Below, one piece after another: positions 43,614 through 57,451 of a DNA stretch of 64,000 bases. Source of the DNA: Cheiracanthium punctorium (lineage: Eukaryota; Arthropoda; Arachnida; Araneae; Cheiracanthiidae); contig JAWZYV010011614.1 in NCBI GenBank assembly GCA_038373885.1, positions 274,501 to 338,500 on the forward strand, given 5' to 3'. Every line of letters begins with the position of its first letter. Within the stretch, counting starts at the first letter, position 1. The position numbers and the translations under genes were made by a program. The notes under the pieces are model-generated. The model saw only the letters and a program-made list of their open reading frames with translations. It made no database searches and was not told the DNA's origin.

Positions 43614-46600
43614 ACCCTTCTTACGATGACTTCTAATAGGCCAACCGCTATCGTTCGAGAGCGGGAAGACCCTCACCATGTTTGGCTGTTTCGTGCGTTT
43701 CTTGTGTTTATAGTGATTTTTTTAAAACATTTTACATTCGAAAAAAATGTTTTTTTTTATTTGATTACAAAGCCAATATTGTATATATTATATTATCTAT
43801 ATATATTAACTTGTGAAGTTATTTGTATGCGTCAGCGATTACGCTATCAGGACTTGCAAATTTTTTCATTGTGTATTCTTTTCATGGGTGTTGTTAAGTA
43901 TACAATTAGTCGAATGGGGAGAGATGTAGTATGGGTGTTATTATGTTGGCCGTATAATAATTATAGGTTTACTTTGTTTCATGATGGAGATAATATTCAA
44001 GAGGAAGAGACCAGTAAAGAGGATTAGTTGAAAGAAAGTATGTCAAAAACTGCGACTGCTGTTACAGAAGGGAAAACATATTAGCAAAGAAGACATTTTC
44101 AGCGCCTCTAGAAAGAAAAGTCAAGGCAACTCGTGAAAACTTGACTGTTGTCTCATCTACAGGTCCGAAGATTCCCTTAGGTCCTAAGTCACTTGGAATT
44201 TTCTTCACAGCAGTAGGGAAATTGTTATATCCCATTTTTCCCTATTCAGGGGCAAGATTGGGTTGTGGGACTGTTTCGAATTTTATATTACTAAAAAAAA
44301 AGTGTTCTGCTCTAATTGTTGCTAAAATAATAGGAATTTGAAAGAGTTATATACAAAGAAGATTACAGAACTAAAAAAAAGATTATGTAAGTGCAATAGT
44401 TTTGCTTTTGTTATACTTCTAACGCTAGGTACTCCGTTCTCGCCCCGTGTCTCTAATCAGATAAAATCAAATATGTTTGTAATTAAATTATGAGTGTCTG
44501 AAAAAAAATAAATTATGAGTGACTACATTGTAAAATTTTAACGCTATGAAAGTCAGATGTTTGTTGCAGCTCCAGCCGATAGATTCATAAATAAACATGT
44601 CTTAAATGATAGCAACAATTTTTACACATTGAATTTTCTGAGAAATTTAGTGCTGATTGGTTGACAATTAGTGGTACGAGTTATGTAAGAATAGGAATTA
44701 GAATTCACAGCCAGCCTAAAATGTTGTACGTAGGAATTCTTTTATTTATTTATTTTTTCCACCCTTTTACTAGAAACCACTTACTTGTTCATCTAATATC
44801 TTACGTATTGAAGGTCATAGCACAAGATGAATTACAACCGAGACTGTTGATAGAGGGGAAAAAAATATACTTTTATTTTTCTTCATTTGTTGAATTAATA
44901 GCATCCCTCCAAGAACTATCCTAAAGAATATATACAGACAGGGAACTCTGGAACAATCGAAGTCTGTTTACTTAGTGTCGGACACCAGTGTATTTTCTGC
45001 CCTAATACCTCCCTCATGTGTATATACACATACATATGTATATGCGCACATTTCTCCCCTTCGGTGAAAGATCGAGGTTATTACAGTTGCCAAAAAGAAA
45101 GGGGAACGGGGATGAAGATGAAAACATGCCGAGAATGCTTCAGGGAGTCACAAAGAACGGTATGTGATTTTGTAAGGAACCGGGAAGCCCTTGAATGATA
45201 TCAGGGAATGAGCAAAAATGTTTGAACACAGAACTCTTTTCAGTGGTTCTTTCTCCATGTCTTTCACCCCCAACCCGCTGGGAATACTTGTTAATTAAAC
45301 GGAGGGGTGAAAAGAAAAGAATGATATTTGTTGCGCTAAAAGAGGAGGATGGGAAATCTCAAATTCCAGCTACTACGTTTACGAAGGAATAGTTCCAAAG
45401 AACAAAGAAAAAATCCTACACATCTTTATTCTGGTTTGCAGAAATGTAGAATTCTTAGAACAAAAGCATGAAAAAAAGGAATTGATGGGTTACATCAAAC
45501 AGAAATTTCGAGCATTATACGTTGTTTATTTTTCTTTGTCATCTACTCATTTCTAGAACACTTATTAAACATAATGCGAGGAAGTTAGTACATTATAAAA
45601 CTGTCAATAAAAATGTATAGTATATGCATGAAATGGAAAAATTAAGTCTTTTTTTTTTAATTTCAGAAAAAAATTAGTTAACATAGAAATCTTTGAGGAT
45701 ATGCATTTATTTTTTAGTTTCTTCTTTAATGGTAAGGCTGTTAAAAGTTCAAAATTTCAGATGCTTTTCTTCGTTTATTCGATGGGAAAGTTCAAGTTCT
45801 GCTTGATTTCCACTCGAAAAAAAAATCGATAAATATGTTTTCATGTTTTTAACACCTTTCTTTTCTAAGTTTCAAATACGCTATTTCTGGGCATCAGTGC
45901 CGTATCTCTCAAACATAAGTGCATCAAGAATTACTTCCATTAAAAAAAGTATTTGAACGTCTTGAGTTTCTAATTCGTTTGCTAAAGCATTCAGAATAAA
46001 TTGGAAATATTATCGTGGAGACAAGTTTTTAGATTCCATTCTGTTATGTGAAAATAAAATACACCGGAGCACATTAAATTTTATTTTTAAAAACAAAATT
46101 TAATGTGGTTTCAAAAATAAAATTTTGAAAGCACATTAGAAGCCATTTCATTCGACTATTTCTCATTACAGAATATTTTTATGGAGAGATAGGCGGATTC
46201 TGCAAGTTTCAAAATCTATATATTGTCAAAATGAAGAAGCACAATTTTTAGCTCCAAATGAGAAAAAAGTACTTATGTAATATGTGCATGTGGTATGGCA
46301 ATAATTTACCAAAGAAAATTTAAAATGTACTAGATATATTACAAGATAACTATTATAAGATTACCTTTTTCTGATTGCCTTTTCCTGATGGACGGATATT
46401 AAAAATGTAAAGCATAAACTGAAACTTTATTAAAAAAGAATCATTATTGATAAGCATTTTTTTTTACACTAACTCATTAAAAGTAATGATATTTCATCTG
46501 TAGTAATGTGTTATGTCTAGATAATGAATTTTGCGGATCAAAGAGCTGCATGAAAGCATTTTTTAATTTTTTTTAAAAACATATATGGACTGAGAGATGG

Positions 46601-47210
46601 TATACATTTTTGTTTCATTTTAAGATCAATGAGTTGTCTTAATTAAATTTAAAATGGCTATTCATAAGCATTAGTAATCTTATAATTCCAGTTATAGTAG
46701 GTCATGACGTTTTAAACTATTGTAACATATTTTGCATTATCTTCATGCAAAACTGACATTTTATAACATTAAGTTTTAGTATAAATACCAGTGCGGACAA
46801 TCTACTTAAAAGTATTATTTCATAGTTTGAGTCTTATGAAAAATATCCATATTTTTAAATTATGAAGCTAGGCTATGCATTTCACACATAACGATGAAAA
46901 AATCGAAAACTTCTATCCACATCTATATCATCTGGTTCCATATTTGAAAAATAACTATAGTTCTCTGTCCGTAAGACATGTTCAAAAAACTATACCAATC
47001 CTTGTGTCATATGATGAGATTTCAAGGCTATCGCTTTCCGAATTTTTCGAATAGTTATTCCACCTGTTTATATGCGCATGCTTTAACACCAGATGCGCTT
47101 TTAGTTTGTTGTGTGTGCAGTCATCGTTGCATAGATCAAACTTTAGATACGTCTCTCATCTCTTTTTACTTGTAACACATGGTCTTACTGATGGTTTAGC
47201 ACATACCTCT
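43614..47210. other. Long unassigned AT-rich stretch
   Basis: No gene recognised. The longest open frame in the window (43476-44027 plus, 183 codons) begins inside the hAT end and continues here, with hydrophobic segments but no known motif. A short hairpin with perfect 13-bp arms lies at 46070-46107 (CACATTAAATTTT arms). Confidence 0.35.
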
Positions 47211-47218
47211 TCCATAAC

Positions 47219-48076
47219 CAGAGGCGCAGAAAGCCAAATCGGGGATAAAATCTTTGGAGTCCCTTTGCTATCCAGAAATCATTTTGATGTATTATATCAA
47301 TCCTTTATTCCTTATTAAAACTATTAATCATTTAAAGAAACTTTAAATTAATAGTAATTGGAAACTAATTAATAGAATTAAAATTATTAATTTAAAAGAA
47401 TATTATACTTTAATAAACATCCATGCTCTAAAAAATACCAACAATTTATTTTGAAGGTTTCGTCACCTCCTTAGAGGTACTGTATTTGAAACGTTAACAT
47501 TTTTGCATGGCATGTTTCCCCAGTATTGAAAAAAATAATATTTTTATCCATACTTCCATGCAAGCAGGCAGCCAAAAAAAATTTCAGAAGGCCAAAAAAG
47601 TGGAAATTTCAAAATTTCTCATAGAAAGTCTTGATCTTTAACATTTTGTTAAGGAAAATTCGAAATTTCGGAGGTTGGGTGGGCCCATAGTCTCTGCTCT
47701 GGCTATACTCTTTCTTCCACTATTTAACAATGTGTCTCGGAAAAAAGGATTTCTTGTTAAATAAATCTTTTGTACTTTTAGTCATGGCAAACCGTTGAAT
47801 AACACAGTCAATTTCTACTTTTCTTGTAAAAGAAGGCTCAATCACTAACACTCCTCGTTTTTGTCAAGTGGGTGGTTTATGCTCTAGCTGGCTTTTTGTA
47901 ATTTCATTCAAAAATTAATTTGAAACATTCGGAGTCATAATCTGAATTTGGATTTTTTTTTTTACGAAATTAACAACACACAATTAAATGTCATATAAAC
48001 AGCAAAAGCGGGGCTCCTTTACAATATGAGACCCTGGGGATTTTTCCCCTGCTTCCCCTCCCTCTCTGCGCCACTG
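47219..48076. mobile_element. hAT element, CAGAGGCGCAGAAAG type
   Basis: Ends CAGAGGCGCAGAAAG and, complemented, CAGTGGCGCAGAGAG, with a perfect 8-bp duplication TCCATAAC (47211-47218, 48077-48084). The 858-bp body shows no transposase domain I can recognise, so it is non-autonomous. Confidence 0.88.
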
Positions 48077-48084
48077 TCCATAAC

Positions 48085-48964
48085 GCTTCATCTTCTAAAA
48101 TGGTAGTGTAAATGATAACTAACGCAAATCGCGGTACCGTCATATGAGGTATTTTTCTGCATATTTTAATAAGGCATAGCTCACGTTTTCAGAATGTTAA
48201 CAAAATTCACTCATTTACGAACTGTGTTCGGAGGAATCTGAAACTTCCTTTTTAAACTAATAGCGTAGGTTTCCATTAAGAAAGTTGTAAAAAGCGATTT
48301 TAAGAAAGCAGATCGGGGGTTGATGTCTCATCGCTCGCCCGCGCTTACATTAAAACGAATCGCCAACGACTCCCCGCACGACGCTATTTACCAATTAACC
48401 TTCCCTCGCGTTCCAAGCGTTCTTTTCCACCCCACTTCAGCAATTAACGAAATCACACTCCATCTCAACTCTCCTCCCCCGCACAATACGAACAAAAAAA
48501 TAAAATAAAATAAATAACAATAAAGAAAAATAATAAGTGAGGATGGTGGGAGAATTCTAATCGCCGGCAATCGAGATAGCAGAGGATAAACGGGAGAATG
48601 GTCGGTTGGGTAGGATGAGATCGTCCGTCCGTCCGTCGGTCCACCCATCCCCCCAGTCGGAAATCGATGTTTTCTGAGGGTTCGAGGAGCGTGATGAAAG
48701 GGACGCGGTTGATCCCCGGAGGAAACGGGGAGGTGGGAGAACAGGGAGGAAAGAGTTGGGATTACTTGAAGATCATTTGTTGAGGAGTGGGAGAGAGGAG
48801 AAGAACGGTGCAGAAGAGATTGCTCTGGCAAACAAGGTATTGGAAGACTCATAGACGTTTTTTGTTCGTCTTCTGCTAAATGTATAGGTAATCGTCTATA
48901 AAAAAAATTGCATATTGAAGCACAGTCATTTAAAGGTGTTTAAGATGTGGATGTTGAAATCCAG
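48085..48964. other. Unassigned; GC-richer 48300-48860
   Basis: 48320-48850 has raised CpG with CCGTCCGTCCGTCGGTCC near 48626 and A/T interruptions. Opposing open frames (48320-48508 plus, 48388-48852 minus, 154 codons) are serine/proline-rich and share the same DNA, so at most one could be real. I cannot identify either. Confidence 0.3.
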
Positions 48965-48968
48965 TTAA

Positions 48969-49344
48969 CCCTTTAATGCGCAGTGTTCCCTCTCTGGGAA
49001 CATCGAACTCTGACGTTTTGACTGTTGCTAGTCACGAAGAATCGGTTTGATTTCCATAAAAATAGTTGCGGGTGACACAGCTCCACGAGAATCCTTTACT
49101 TTTTAGCGCGTCATTTCCCGTCAAAAAATGGTCACGATTATTTGTGACAGCACTGGCATCTGCTGAAAAATGGAAGAATGCGAGAACAGCTGGATAGATT
49201 GCCCAATGGTGACAAAAGGGCAGTCGTTGCCATCTCTCGACTTAACTACCAGCAACATGGCGGACGATCGAAGCGTTCATCGCGTGCCACAGATCTAGAG
49301 ACCCTTTCTTGACGGCAGATGGCTGTGCCGCACAGCCAGCTGCC
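48969..49344 (+). mobile_element. piggyBac-like foldback MITE, copy D, truncated
   Basis: TTAA at 48965-48968 and the CCCTTTAATGCGCAG end are intact, and the sequence follows copies A and B through 'gatctagagaccctttcttgac' to 'ccagctgcc'. It stops where the SINE's (GTT)n tail begins at about 49344. The second half and right end are not found beyond the SINE. Confidence 0.85.
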
Positions 49345-49730
49345 GTTGTTGTTGCTGATGCCCCCTGACAACCACAAACGGCGGTGCCAGATCCCCACCG
49401 AAGGGAGGCATTGGGCAGAGGGGGTGAGCCTTCCATTTTTAGGGCCTCAGTGGGAGGAAGTACGATTTATCCCGTGGTCCGCTAATTTTTAACCAATTCC
49501 ACAGGAGTGACCAGCCTCCTGAAATCGGCACCCCAGAGGTATCGTTTAACAACTTGGAGGATATTGGAGCCAAGACAGATTTTACGTGTGCCAGCTCCCA
49601 TTAGTGTACACGGTCCCACAGTAGTCGAGTCGAGAGGAAGTTGACCCTCCCAAGCACTGGCCAAGCCAGATGCTGCTTCACTTGCCGTGTTCTAATGAGA
49701 ACGGAGTTTAGCGCCCAGACCACTGCGGGA
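49344..49730 (-). mobile_element. SINE-like element with (CAA)n tail, copy 2
   Basis: The complement of 39150-39487 extended by an extra ~60 bp near the tail. The GTTGTTGTTG at its left is the 3' tail, and 'ccagaccactgcgggac' at its right is the 5' end. It abuts the interrupted MITE copy D without a clear target duplication. Confidence 0.65.
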
Positions 49731-50255
49731 CTAGTTGAATCATATAAACAGACTTTGAAATTCCTTATTGTCAAAAACTAGAAGCTTCGCATACATTTAA
49801 TTATGCTTCAAGTAAGTAAGTGTTTATTAACTTCCAGTGAGCTTGTGCAATAAATCATAACAAGTATACATTCGAATACTTCACTGTTTTTAAAATTACA
49901 AGCTTTGGTCATTCAGTTTGACACAAGCGTTTTATTTCATTAATCCCTTTTGGAAATAGTATAACACAAGCGTTTTATAAAATTCAAGATTCTGGGAATA
50001 ATTTCCGCAAATAAAACTTTCTGAAATAGAAATTTTTAAGAAAACCTAAGTTATCGTACAATATTAATAGAGCAAAAAGTGTTTTTGTTGGTCTCTCTTG
50101 CCGAAATTTAGCCTTGCCGAAATTTTGTCCTTTAGCTTGATAGAATTTCGTACCTCAGTCAAAATTTTGGAAAATTTATTCTTACGACAAAATAGTAAAC
50201 GGCTCAAGATAATTATAAAACTTATTATAATATAATTATAATAAGATAATTACAT

Positions 50256-50334
50256 AACAGAGACAGTGTCACTGTTTACACAAGATCTTCGATGATTCCG
50301 AAGATCTTCTGTAAACACTGACACTGTCTCTGTT
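50256..50334. repeat. Inverted repeat, ~35-bp arms, 7-bp loop
   Basis: ACAGAGACAGTGTCACTG then TTTACACAAGATCTTCG is complemented, with two or three mismatches, after the loop 'atgattc'. AGATCTTC is conserved beside the loop. Together with the decayed element directly downstream this may be one foldback structure. Confidence 0.8.
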
Positions 50335-50342
50335 TGCACAGG

Positions 50343-50426
50343 GGTGATGGATGCGAGACGAGATGAGACTGAGATTTACAGATTTTATAAGAGACAAGAC
50401 AGACCGATTTTCTGTCTCGCATCCAG
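50343..50426. mobile_element. Decayed relative of the GTCTCG hAT MITE
   Basis: TGGATGCGAGACGAGA at the left and the complemented right end TGGATGCGAGACAGA resemble the ends of 17951-18126. Interior GAGACAAGACAGAC wording agrees. No clear target duplication. Confidence 0.5.
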
Positions 50427-53400
50427 CAGAGTTAGATTTTGTTGTGTTGTGGGAATACGGTCAATTAGCTACACGTGGACTCTTGGCCTACGGGTGGGGT
50501 GCTTTTCGTGGAGGTCTTTCTAAGGGATCCTATCCCGTATTTACGCTAAGTTCGGGAGGAAACCACGGAAAACTCCGAACGGATAGGTTGGCGGAAGTGA
50601 CCTGGTTTTGAACCAAGTAACTTCCATCTCCCAGTTCAGATGAGTTAGAAGTTTAGTGAAAACGAATTCATGGATTAAACTATGAGTCCTCTGAATATTC
50701 CTTCAAATGTGCTAAGGTAGCAACAAAAAAATAGATGTATTTGTGAAGTGAATTTCGACTTTCTTGTAATCAGTGAAGGAAGAGTTTAAATCGCGAAAAA
50801 TGTGGACATTCAGATTTCGACAGAAATGTCCATTTTCATCATCCCCGAATCCCGTTACATGATTCTGCGGTACGTGAGTATGTATGTTAGTATCTCGCAT
50901 AACTAAAACCGGCTAGCAATAGAATGCTGCAATTTTGTATTTAGAATTGTAGTAAAATCTTGTGCACCTTAATTGCAATCAACTGGGTACTTTATTTAAA
51001 GAGCCACCCACCGAAAAGATTTTCAGTACATTAAATTCTATAGCGACCATTTTTTGAGCTGCACTTTGTAATCATTCATTTATTTCAAAGAAAACAAAAT
51101 TAACGTATATTAGTGCAGTTTATAAACGAGTACACATTGTCGAAAACAGTGTATATCACTTGAAAATCTTTTAGAGACTCTTTAGACAAATGGGAAAATT
51201 ATCACAGATTTAGTTTTAAATGAAGTGCATCAAAACTGTACATAATTCAATAAACTTACAAAAAACACAAGATCCAATTTTTTAAATCACAGTTTTTTCA
51301 CATAAAATTTATGTGCACCCACTGAAAAAAGGCATTAGAGTAATAGCTAAATTTCCTATTTTAGTTTTATCAATAACTAATTAGCTTTTAGAAAAGTGCA
51401 ACATAAGAAAAAAAATCTAGCTATCGTTAAATCTGAAATGATTCAATTTCACGAAGAACAATATTTTAGTTATCGAACTGTCAGAGGAACATTAACTCAT
51501 GTTCGAATACTTTCTGAAGAAAGTGTATAGTTCCGCAATCTTTTCTGAAATACCCAATTTTAACAAATTTCAAGAACTGTACTTTATTTTTAAAAAATTA
51601 CTGTTCTGTAAAATTGAATTCATAACTTGGGAAACAGGAAAGGTTGTCATGTGCACTACTAGATGGACAATTTTCAATGGAGGTTCTAAATATACTTCGC
51701 TGAAAAATCTTTGCGAACTGTGACACTTTCAGGAGAAAATTTCTGCAGCATACCAATCGCACTACAAAATTATGAAAGTTTGACGGGAATTTTTAAAAAT
51801 AATTAATATTTAAAAAATACCGTGAAAACTCGTGTCAAGGTAATATTGTCATTTATGAGTGAGGTCACAGCCGACTTCAGAAAGCTCATTGTTTCTAAAG
51901 CAAAGAGTCAAATACTCGTACTAATTAACTACCAGAAACCAATCTCCAGAAATCAACCGAAAAATTTTTGTGCGCTAATGCTGCCCATCGCATCAAGCAA
52001 GAACGAGGTAATAAACCGAAATATCGCAATCTGCGTCGAAAAATATCTCAAAATAAATCCAGCAAAGAGCGTTTCATTAAGCGAACGTTATACCAGTCAG
52101 CAGCGATGCAAATTACTTATTCATGTAAAGCGCGATGGATTACCTTTGACTTATTTCCCTAAGAAAACTTTCGTTAACTAACAACCACGTCTTCTGAATC
52201 CTAATAACTTACGCTCACCTGATTCTCGCTTTAAAACTTCACGGATTACTTGCTTCTAAAATCTTCACTTCACGTTTCGGCTGGCATGCATAACACACTG
52301 ACAGCGAAGGAAGAACCGCTCCCCCCCCCCCTCCCCCACACGCACACATCAGCAGTTCAGCAACTAATCTAATATGCGAACCACCTTACCAAGGGGGATG
52401 GAGGGGGGGGGGGAGAAGCCCACTCCAGCGGACGCCCGCTTATGCATTTTTAATGTCGGCAAAACCCAGGGTGGCCCCCTCTTTTTTTTATTTGTTATTA
52501 TACACTGTTATTCTTATTCTTTTTTGAAAACAGGGCGCAACGTGCAGATGTTGTCTTTTCAGCCCACTTTTAGCAGGGCGAGGGTGGCGGTCGGTGAGGG
52601 ATGAGGAGATTTCGTTCGTAGGGGGTGGAAGGTGGAACGATTTCCTGGGGGTAACTTCAATGACAGTTTGACAAGGGTGGGAGAATTTTTTTTTTTTTAT
52701 CATTATTATTATTTTTGTTCAACTTCGCTGCTGTTCTTTTGGCTATACCGATGCTAGACTTGATCTCCCTGGGGTTACGCATAAGAAAATTTTTTTGGGA
52801 GGATCATAACTTTTCCTCCCTTGAAAATTGCTGCAGACCTAACGTTTGGCTGCATATGTGCAATGAACATGCCAGCATTCACTAGGGCTGAGGGGACTTA
52901 CTCTAGACATTCTGCTGCAAAATTAATGCTTGACAAAATTAATGACATTCTGCTGTAAAATTATTTGATCTACGCAAACTGCTCCTTTTCTTTAGCGTCA
53001 AAGTAAATTGTAGTTGATCAAGGCATATAGGTAGGCAAATGAAAGAGACGCACTGCCTGTGTTTATAGCTATAAGTGTAGGGACAGAAATTCCACATCAT
53101 GAAAAATATTTTTTATTATGAGATAAGAAACAGAAAATGTGAAAAATTTATGGTTTTAATTGTACATTCAGTAAATCTTGATCAGTTGGTATCAGACTTG
53201 GTTTTACGGGTATGACGTTTGAAAGGTATGATAGCAATTTTTTTTTTTCAGTTAAAAATGCAGCGTGGCAAAGTATTTAGGAAAGGTACTGAAACGTCTC
53301 TTGTCAGGTTCAGTATCATTTGAGAGACCCTGCGGACATTCAGGGTAATATCTATTCGCTGGATTTACATATTGCTCTATAAGAACAATATTCAGTTCAT

Positions 53401-54310
53401 ATAAATCCACTGCTCATTCTATTAAAAATATAGTGAAAGATCAGTTTTACCATTTATCTTCACATGCTATGTTAACAGCCACCAAATGTGCAGCCACTTT
53501 TTATAAAATCGAAGCATTCTAGCTTAAAGCAGTTTCCTTTCCTTGCTTGTGCAAATAGTTCATTAGTTTTTCTCGAAAACACGCGTGACTTGAAAAATTT
53601 CACAAGCCCTTTTTTTTATATTGAAAGTGAGTTTTTTCTCAGAGTAACGTATTATTTGAAAATAAATACGAAAAATTCATCTTATATTCAATATTTTTTT
53701 TCTTTCTTATGAGTAGGCTTCTCTCTACTTTTCGGTACAACGAAATACATATTTAAAAAACAAAATCCGAAGGCTTATTATATTTTTCTCTTGAGACAAT
53801 CCCTTTCTTTTCTACATAATAATATAGAATCGCAAATGCATTCGTGGTGTTTATATTAGGAAAAAAGAAAGAGCAGCTTGCAATTCAAAATTTTCGCTGG
53901 CTGCAGTGTAAATATAGGTTGCGAAAAAATAGGGAGGTTTAGAAGGACTGGCTGCTCTTAGGTCACGGTCGGCTACAGTTCTTAACACCTTCCTACTCAG
54001 TAATAGTTGAATATCCATTACGTGCTTTCTTTGCATCCCTTATTATTACAAGATCCTTAGGAAGATAACAATCTGAAAATGCAGCATTCAATTTAGTCTG
54101 AGGGTAGAACTACTTGTCTTTTTCTGAGAAACAACAGTTCATCTCGGTAATTTGTTTAAAAATAATTATTAAAACAGTCTCACGTGCTAGAAAAAAAAAG
54201 TCCACAGTAAATTTAATACAACTTACTGAAATGTACCCAGAAAAACTATTTGAGAAAAAGAAACAAAATGCAGATAAGGTAGAATTTCCAAAACATATGC
54301 TTAATTGTCA

Positions 54311-54345
54311 GAGAATGGCGGATCCAGGGGAGGGGGAACCTGGGA
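54311..54345. mobile_element. Solo end of the GGCGGATCCAGG hAT family
   Basis: 'gagaatggcggatccagggg' followed by a G-run matches the left end of 27588-27874. No complementary right end found nearby. Confidence 0.4.
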
Positions 54346-55891
54346 AATTTTTTCTGTACCGAAAGTACTGTATGTACGAATGAGTTTTTTTATGACCCAC
54401 TCCTACCTCTCTAAAAGAATTCTGTATTCTACACTGTTGCCTGACAGATTTAGTTTCTGTAATTCCAATTCGCACTCTTGCTTACGCTCTGCTGCTTTCG
54501 CGCTTTTGCTGCTCCTACTGCTACTATACTCTATCAATATTCATCCATTACACCGGTCAACACGATTTTTGGGTCTGACTTCTACATGTTAAATTTTAGT
54601 TTCTCCTACACCAAAACTAAGGAAAATAACTTTTTTTCTTATGAAAGTTTGCTTTTATAGAAAATGAAGCAATTTTTCAATTTTTGGCAAAAATCACTGA
54701 TTTTTATATATTTTTTTATAATTCCACTCTAAATTATGATCTGAAAAATTTTTGCTGGATATAAAAGTCTTTTTTATTCAAGATTTGCTATAAACAATAA
54801 CATATAAATGTAAAATAATTATTTTATTGAGTATTCTTTTTACATAAATCATCATTTTTCAGACGCCATCAATTACAGTTTTTAGTATATTACTTTGCAT
54901 CATTGTGTTGATAAAATTAAAATTTATATACTAAATATTACATACAATATTATTATAATAATACAGTTTACTTTCGGGTTAATCAAAGTGCTGCCCTCTT
55001 TCGTTTATGAAATAAATTAAAATATACTTATCGTCGTAAATCAGACAAAAGCAAACTTTAAGAACTAAAAATGAAAATTTAAGTGTTTTTCAATGTCTAG
55101 AATCAGAATTTAAGCATGAGAACAGAAACCCCACCTCCCATCCCCCCCCCCCAAAAAAAATTTTTTTTTTGTTGCCGGTGTTATTGGACATACATTCGAA
55201 ATATTTTCAACTCAAAGCCATTATTTTCGCAGCATTTAGAGACATATTAAAAGCATTTCTACAGGGATGGAATACTGCACCAATATCATTTTATTTCTAG
55301 AATTGCATTCGAATATATATATATATAATCCTCAGACTTCTAGACAACCATCTAAAGATATCCGACTTCCCCGCAGCTTGACAAATCCACAAATGTTGTT
55401 GTCTTTTCAACCTCGAGGGATGAGAAATGGATCGAAGCGCGGAGGGATGGAGAAGATAACTTCTCAAAACATGCTGGGGAAGAAGTGGGCAGGTGGACCT
55501 CTTTCTCTTTTCCTCAGCTGATGGGGCAAGTTCGCTGACAGTTTGACAGAAACATTTTTTTTTTCTCCTTTACCGTTGTACTCTTGACCGCCGATGTCAA
55601 AATCATAGATTCTTCGGCTTTGTCGTAAATGGTGTTTTTCTACAGAAAAATAAAAGATGAAAGGCGTACGATGTGGAAGCTAAACAAGCAGGGATTGAAA
55701 AACTCATCTGGTCAATCAGTTTTGTGATTTAGAACAGATATTTTTTGGATTTAAATTCTTTACGTAGACAAATAAATTTCGTGAAAAATCAGTACATACT
55801 TTTACTTTAACGAAGCAAGTTGGCACGAAAGCTATGGACAGCCAGCTTACCTAAGAAGTAAGATGGCTGCCATGGAGGACAGCAAAATGTG

Positions 55892-55935
55892 ATTTTATTT
55901 TATTTATTTATTTATTTATTATTATTATTATTACT
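55892..55935. repeat. (TTTA)n/(TTA)n microsatellite
   Basis: TTTA repeats run directly into TTA repeats. Confidence 0.95.
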
Positions 55936-57014
55936 AGAAGATAAAGTCTGTTCTTGGAGGCAATTACAACGGGAGATAGAAAAACATTTGACAAAAATAT
56001 GTCTACACTCAATATGTTTAATCTTCGCCCACTTAAAATAAATAACTTCATATTCAATTTTTATTGTATACCAAATTCATCATGCTCGTCTGACAAAAAG
56101 TGCGGACGCTTTTCGGATTCGAACGATTTCGTTTTGTGCGAACAGCCCCTCATACATTAGTGATTCTTGTCGAGGAAAGAAAAATTAAACTATGTAATCT
56201 GGATAAACTATTTTAAACGAATTGGAATCGCAATTTTCCCATCAAAGCCTCATAAACGCGACTTCCGTATGACGTCATTGTCACTTTCGGCTTGTAATTT
56301 TGTCACGCAAATGATAAACTTTTTTTACTCTCGGAAATAAAATAGTGTTGAAAATAGCGAAAAATCGCTTAAAAATGAGGGAACGGGTGGATTTTCAGAT
56401 TTTTAAAGTAGAGCAGACTGTTTTCTATGTTTTTATACATAATCATGAAAAATTTCAAGCAGGTCGTGCAAATGATGTAAATGTTATTGCGCCTTTTGTG
56501 CTTAACTTTTTTATCTTTTTGGAGTAATGGTGGTACAAGTTTTATCTTGGAGTGGTCCCTGAAATTGTTCGAGAATCAAAGCATCAGTGAGCCAGGGATA
56601 AGTGTAACTATATAGTAGGATTATTGGCGAAGGCTGTCAGCTTAGCTATTTTAAAAGTATGAACATCAGCCTTTCGGTGGTCCTGTACGCGTTTAGACCA
56701 AAGTCACTCATAATTAATTCAGAGCATGAGTGAAAAGCATCCAGTATCCTCGGCTTTCTTCATCCTACTGACCTACGCAAAGAAAGGACTTATATCCCCA
56801 CAAATTTACCGAGCACGTTCGTAGCACGTACACGGTGGTCTTTGATCAACTGGGATTGGAACTCTTGTTCTTTGACCCAGAATTTGAAACCTTGTAAAAA
56901 GAGCTTCCGAGCCCAAACAGTATGGTGGCTTTAATTTCTCTTGATGACAAGACGATGTTAATGCCCTCATTTAGAGCAGTTGGTTCTCAAGTGAATCACC
57001 ACTAGGAATCGCCA

Positions 57015-57451
57015 CAGGGGCGTAGCTAGGGGTAGCTGATGGGGTTGTAGCCAACCCCGAAATGGGTAAACGTAGGATATGGTGAAAATGATGTATTTGT
57101 GGATAAATTTGAAAGTTCCCCTTGATGTCCCTATGACACATTTGAAAGTTCTCATTGAGAAATTTGAGGTTCAGCTACGGACCTAGGCTAAATTAAAAAA
57201 ATCTGTACTGATGTGTTTTTCCATCTGCAAGGATTTTAAACTCGATTTATGATTTCTTTTTCTTAAATTTTCATCCTTTCTTTTTTTAATTCATTTTTTT
57301 ATGCGAACACTTTTAGGCAAAATAAAGAGGGGACAGGCATTCCTCTCCCCGACCTCGAGAAAAAAAGATCAATCGATTTTTATTTGTTATATTACATTCA
57401 AGATTTTGAGTTCTCAGCCACCCCCGAAAAAAATTCCTGGCTAAGCTACTG
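57015..57451. mobile_element. hAT element, CAGGGGCGTAGC type
   Basis: Left end CAGGGGCGTAGCTAGG, complemented right end CAGTAGCTTAGCCAGG, with a perfect 8-bp duplication AATCGCCA (57007-57014, 57452-57459). Same family as 42375-42550 but 437 bp, so it is a longer internal variant. No coding capacity. Confidence 0.92.

Larger units (their letters stand above)
50430..57006. other. Long stretch, mostly unassigned
   Basis: No gene supported. Fragments noticed: a repeat-like block 50450-50640 ('ggaggaaaccacggaaaact'); 'cacccactgaaaaaaggcat' near 51318, resembling the Tc1-like end at 58963 but without a partner; C/G runs near 52320-52420; and open frames up to 119 codons (51822-52181) without recognisable domains. 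TGACGTCA occurs at 56270-56277. Confidence 0.35.

Noticed and set aside
43476..44027. 183-codon open frame on the plus strand with hydrophobic segments
   Set aside because: It starts inside the hAT terminal repeat, continues across the target duplication into host DNA, has no recognisable domain, and its composition is that of AT-rich non-coding sequence.
41305..44454. Possible 3-kb hAT bounded by TAGAGATGGGG and a right-hand TAGAGACACGGGG complement
   Set aside because: The ends pair only with gaps and the flanking 8-mers (gtacccac and atcagata) do not match.
48388..48852. 154-codon minus-strand open frame
   Set aside because: Serine/proline/leucine-rich low complexity; an opposing open frame covers part of it; no domain or splice context recognised.
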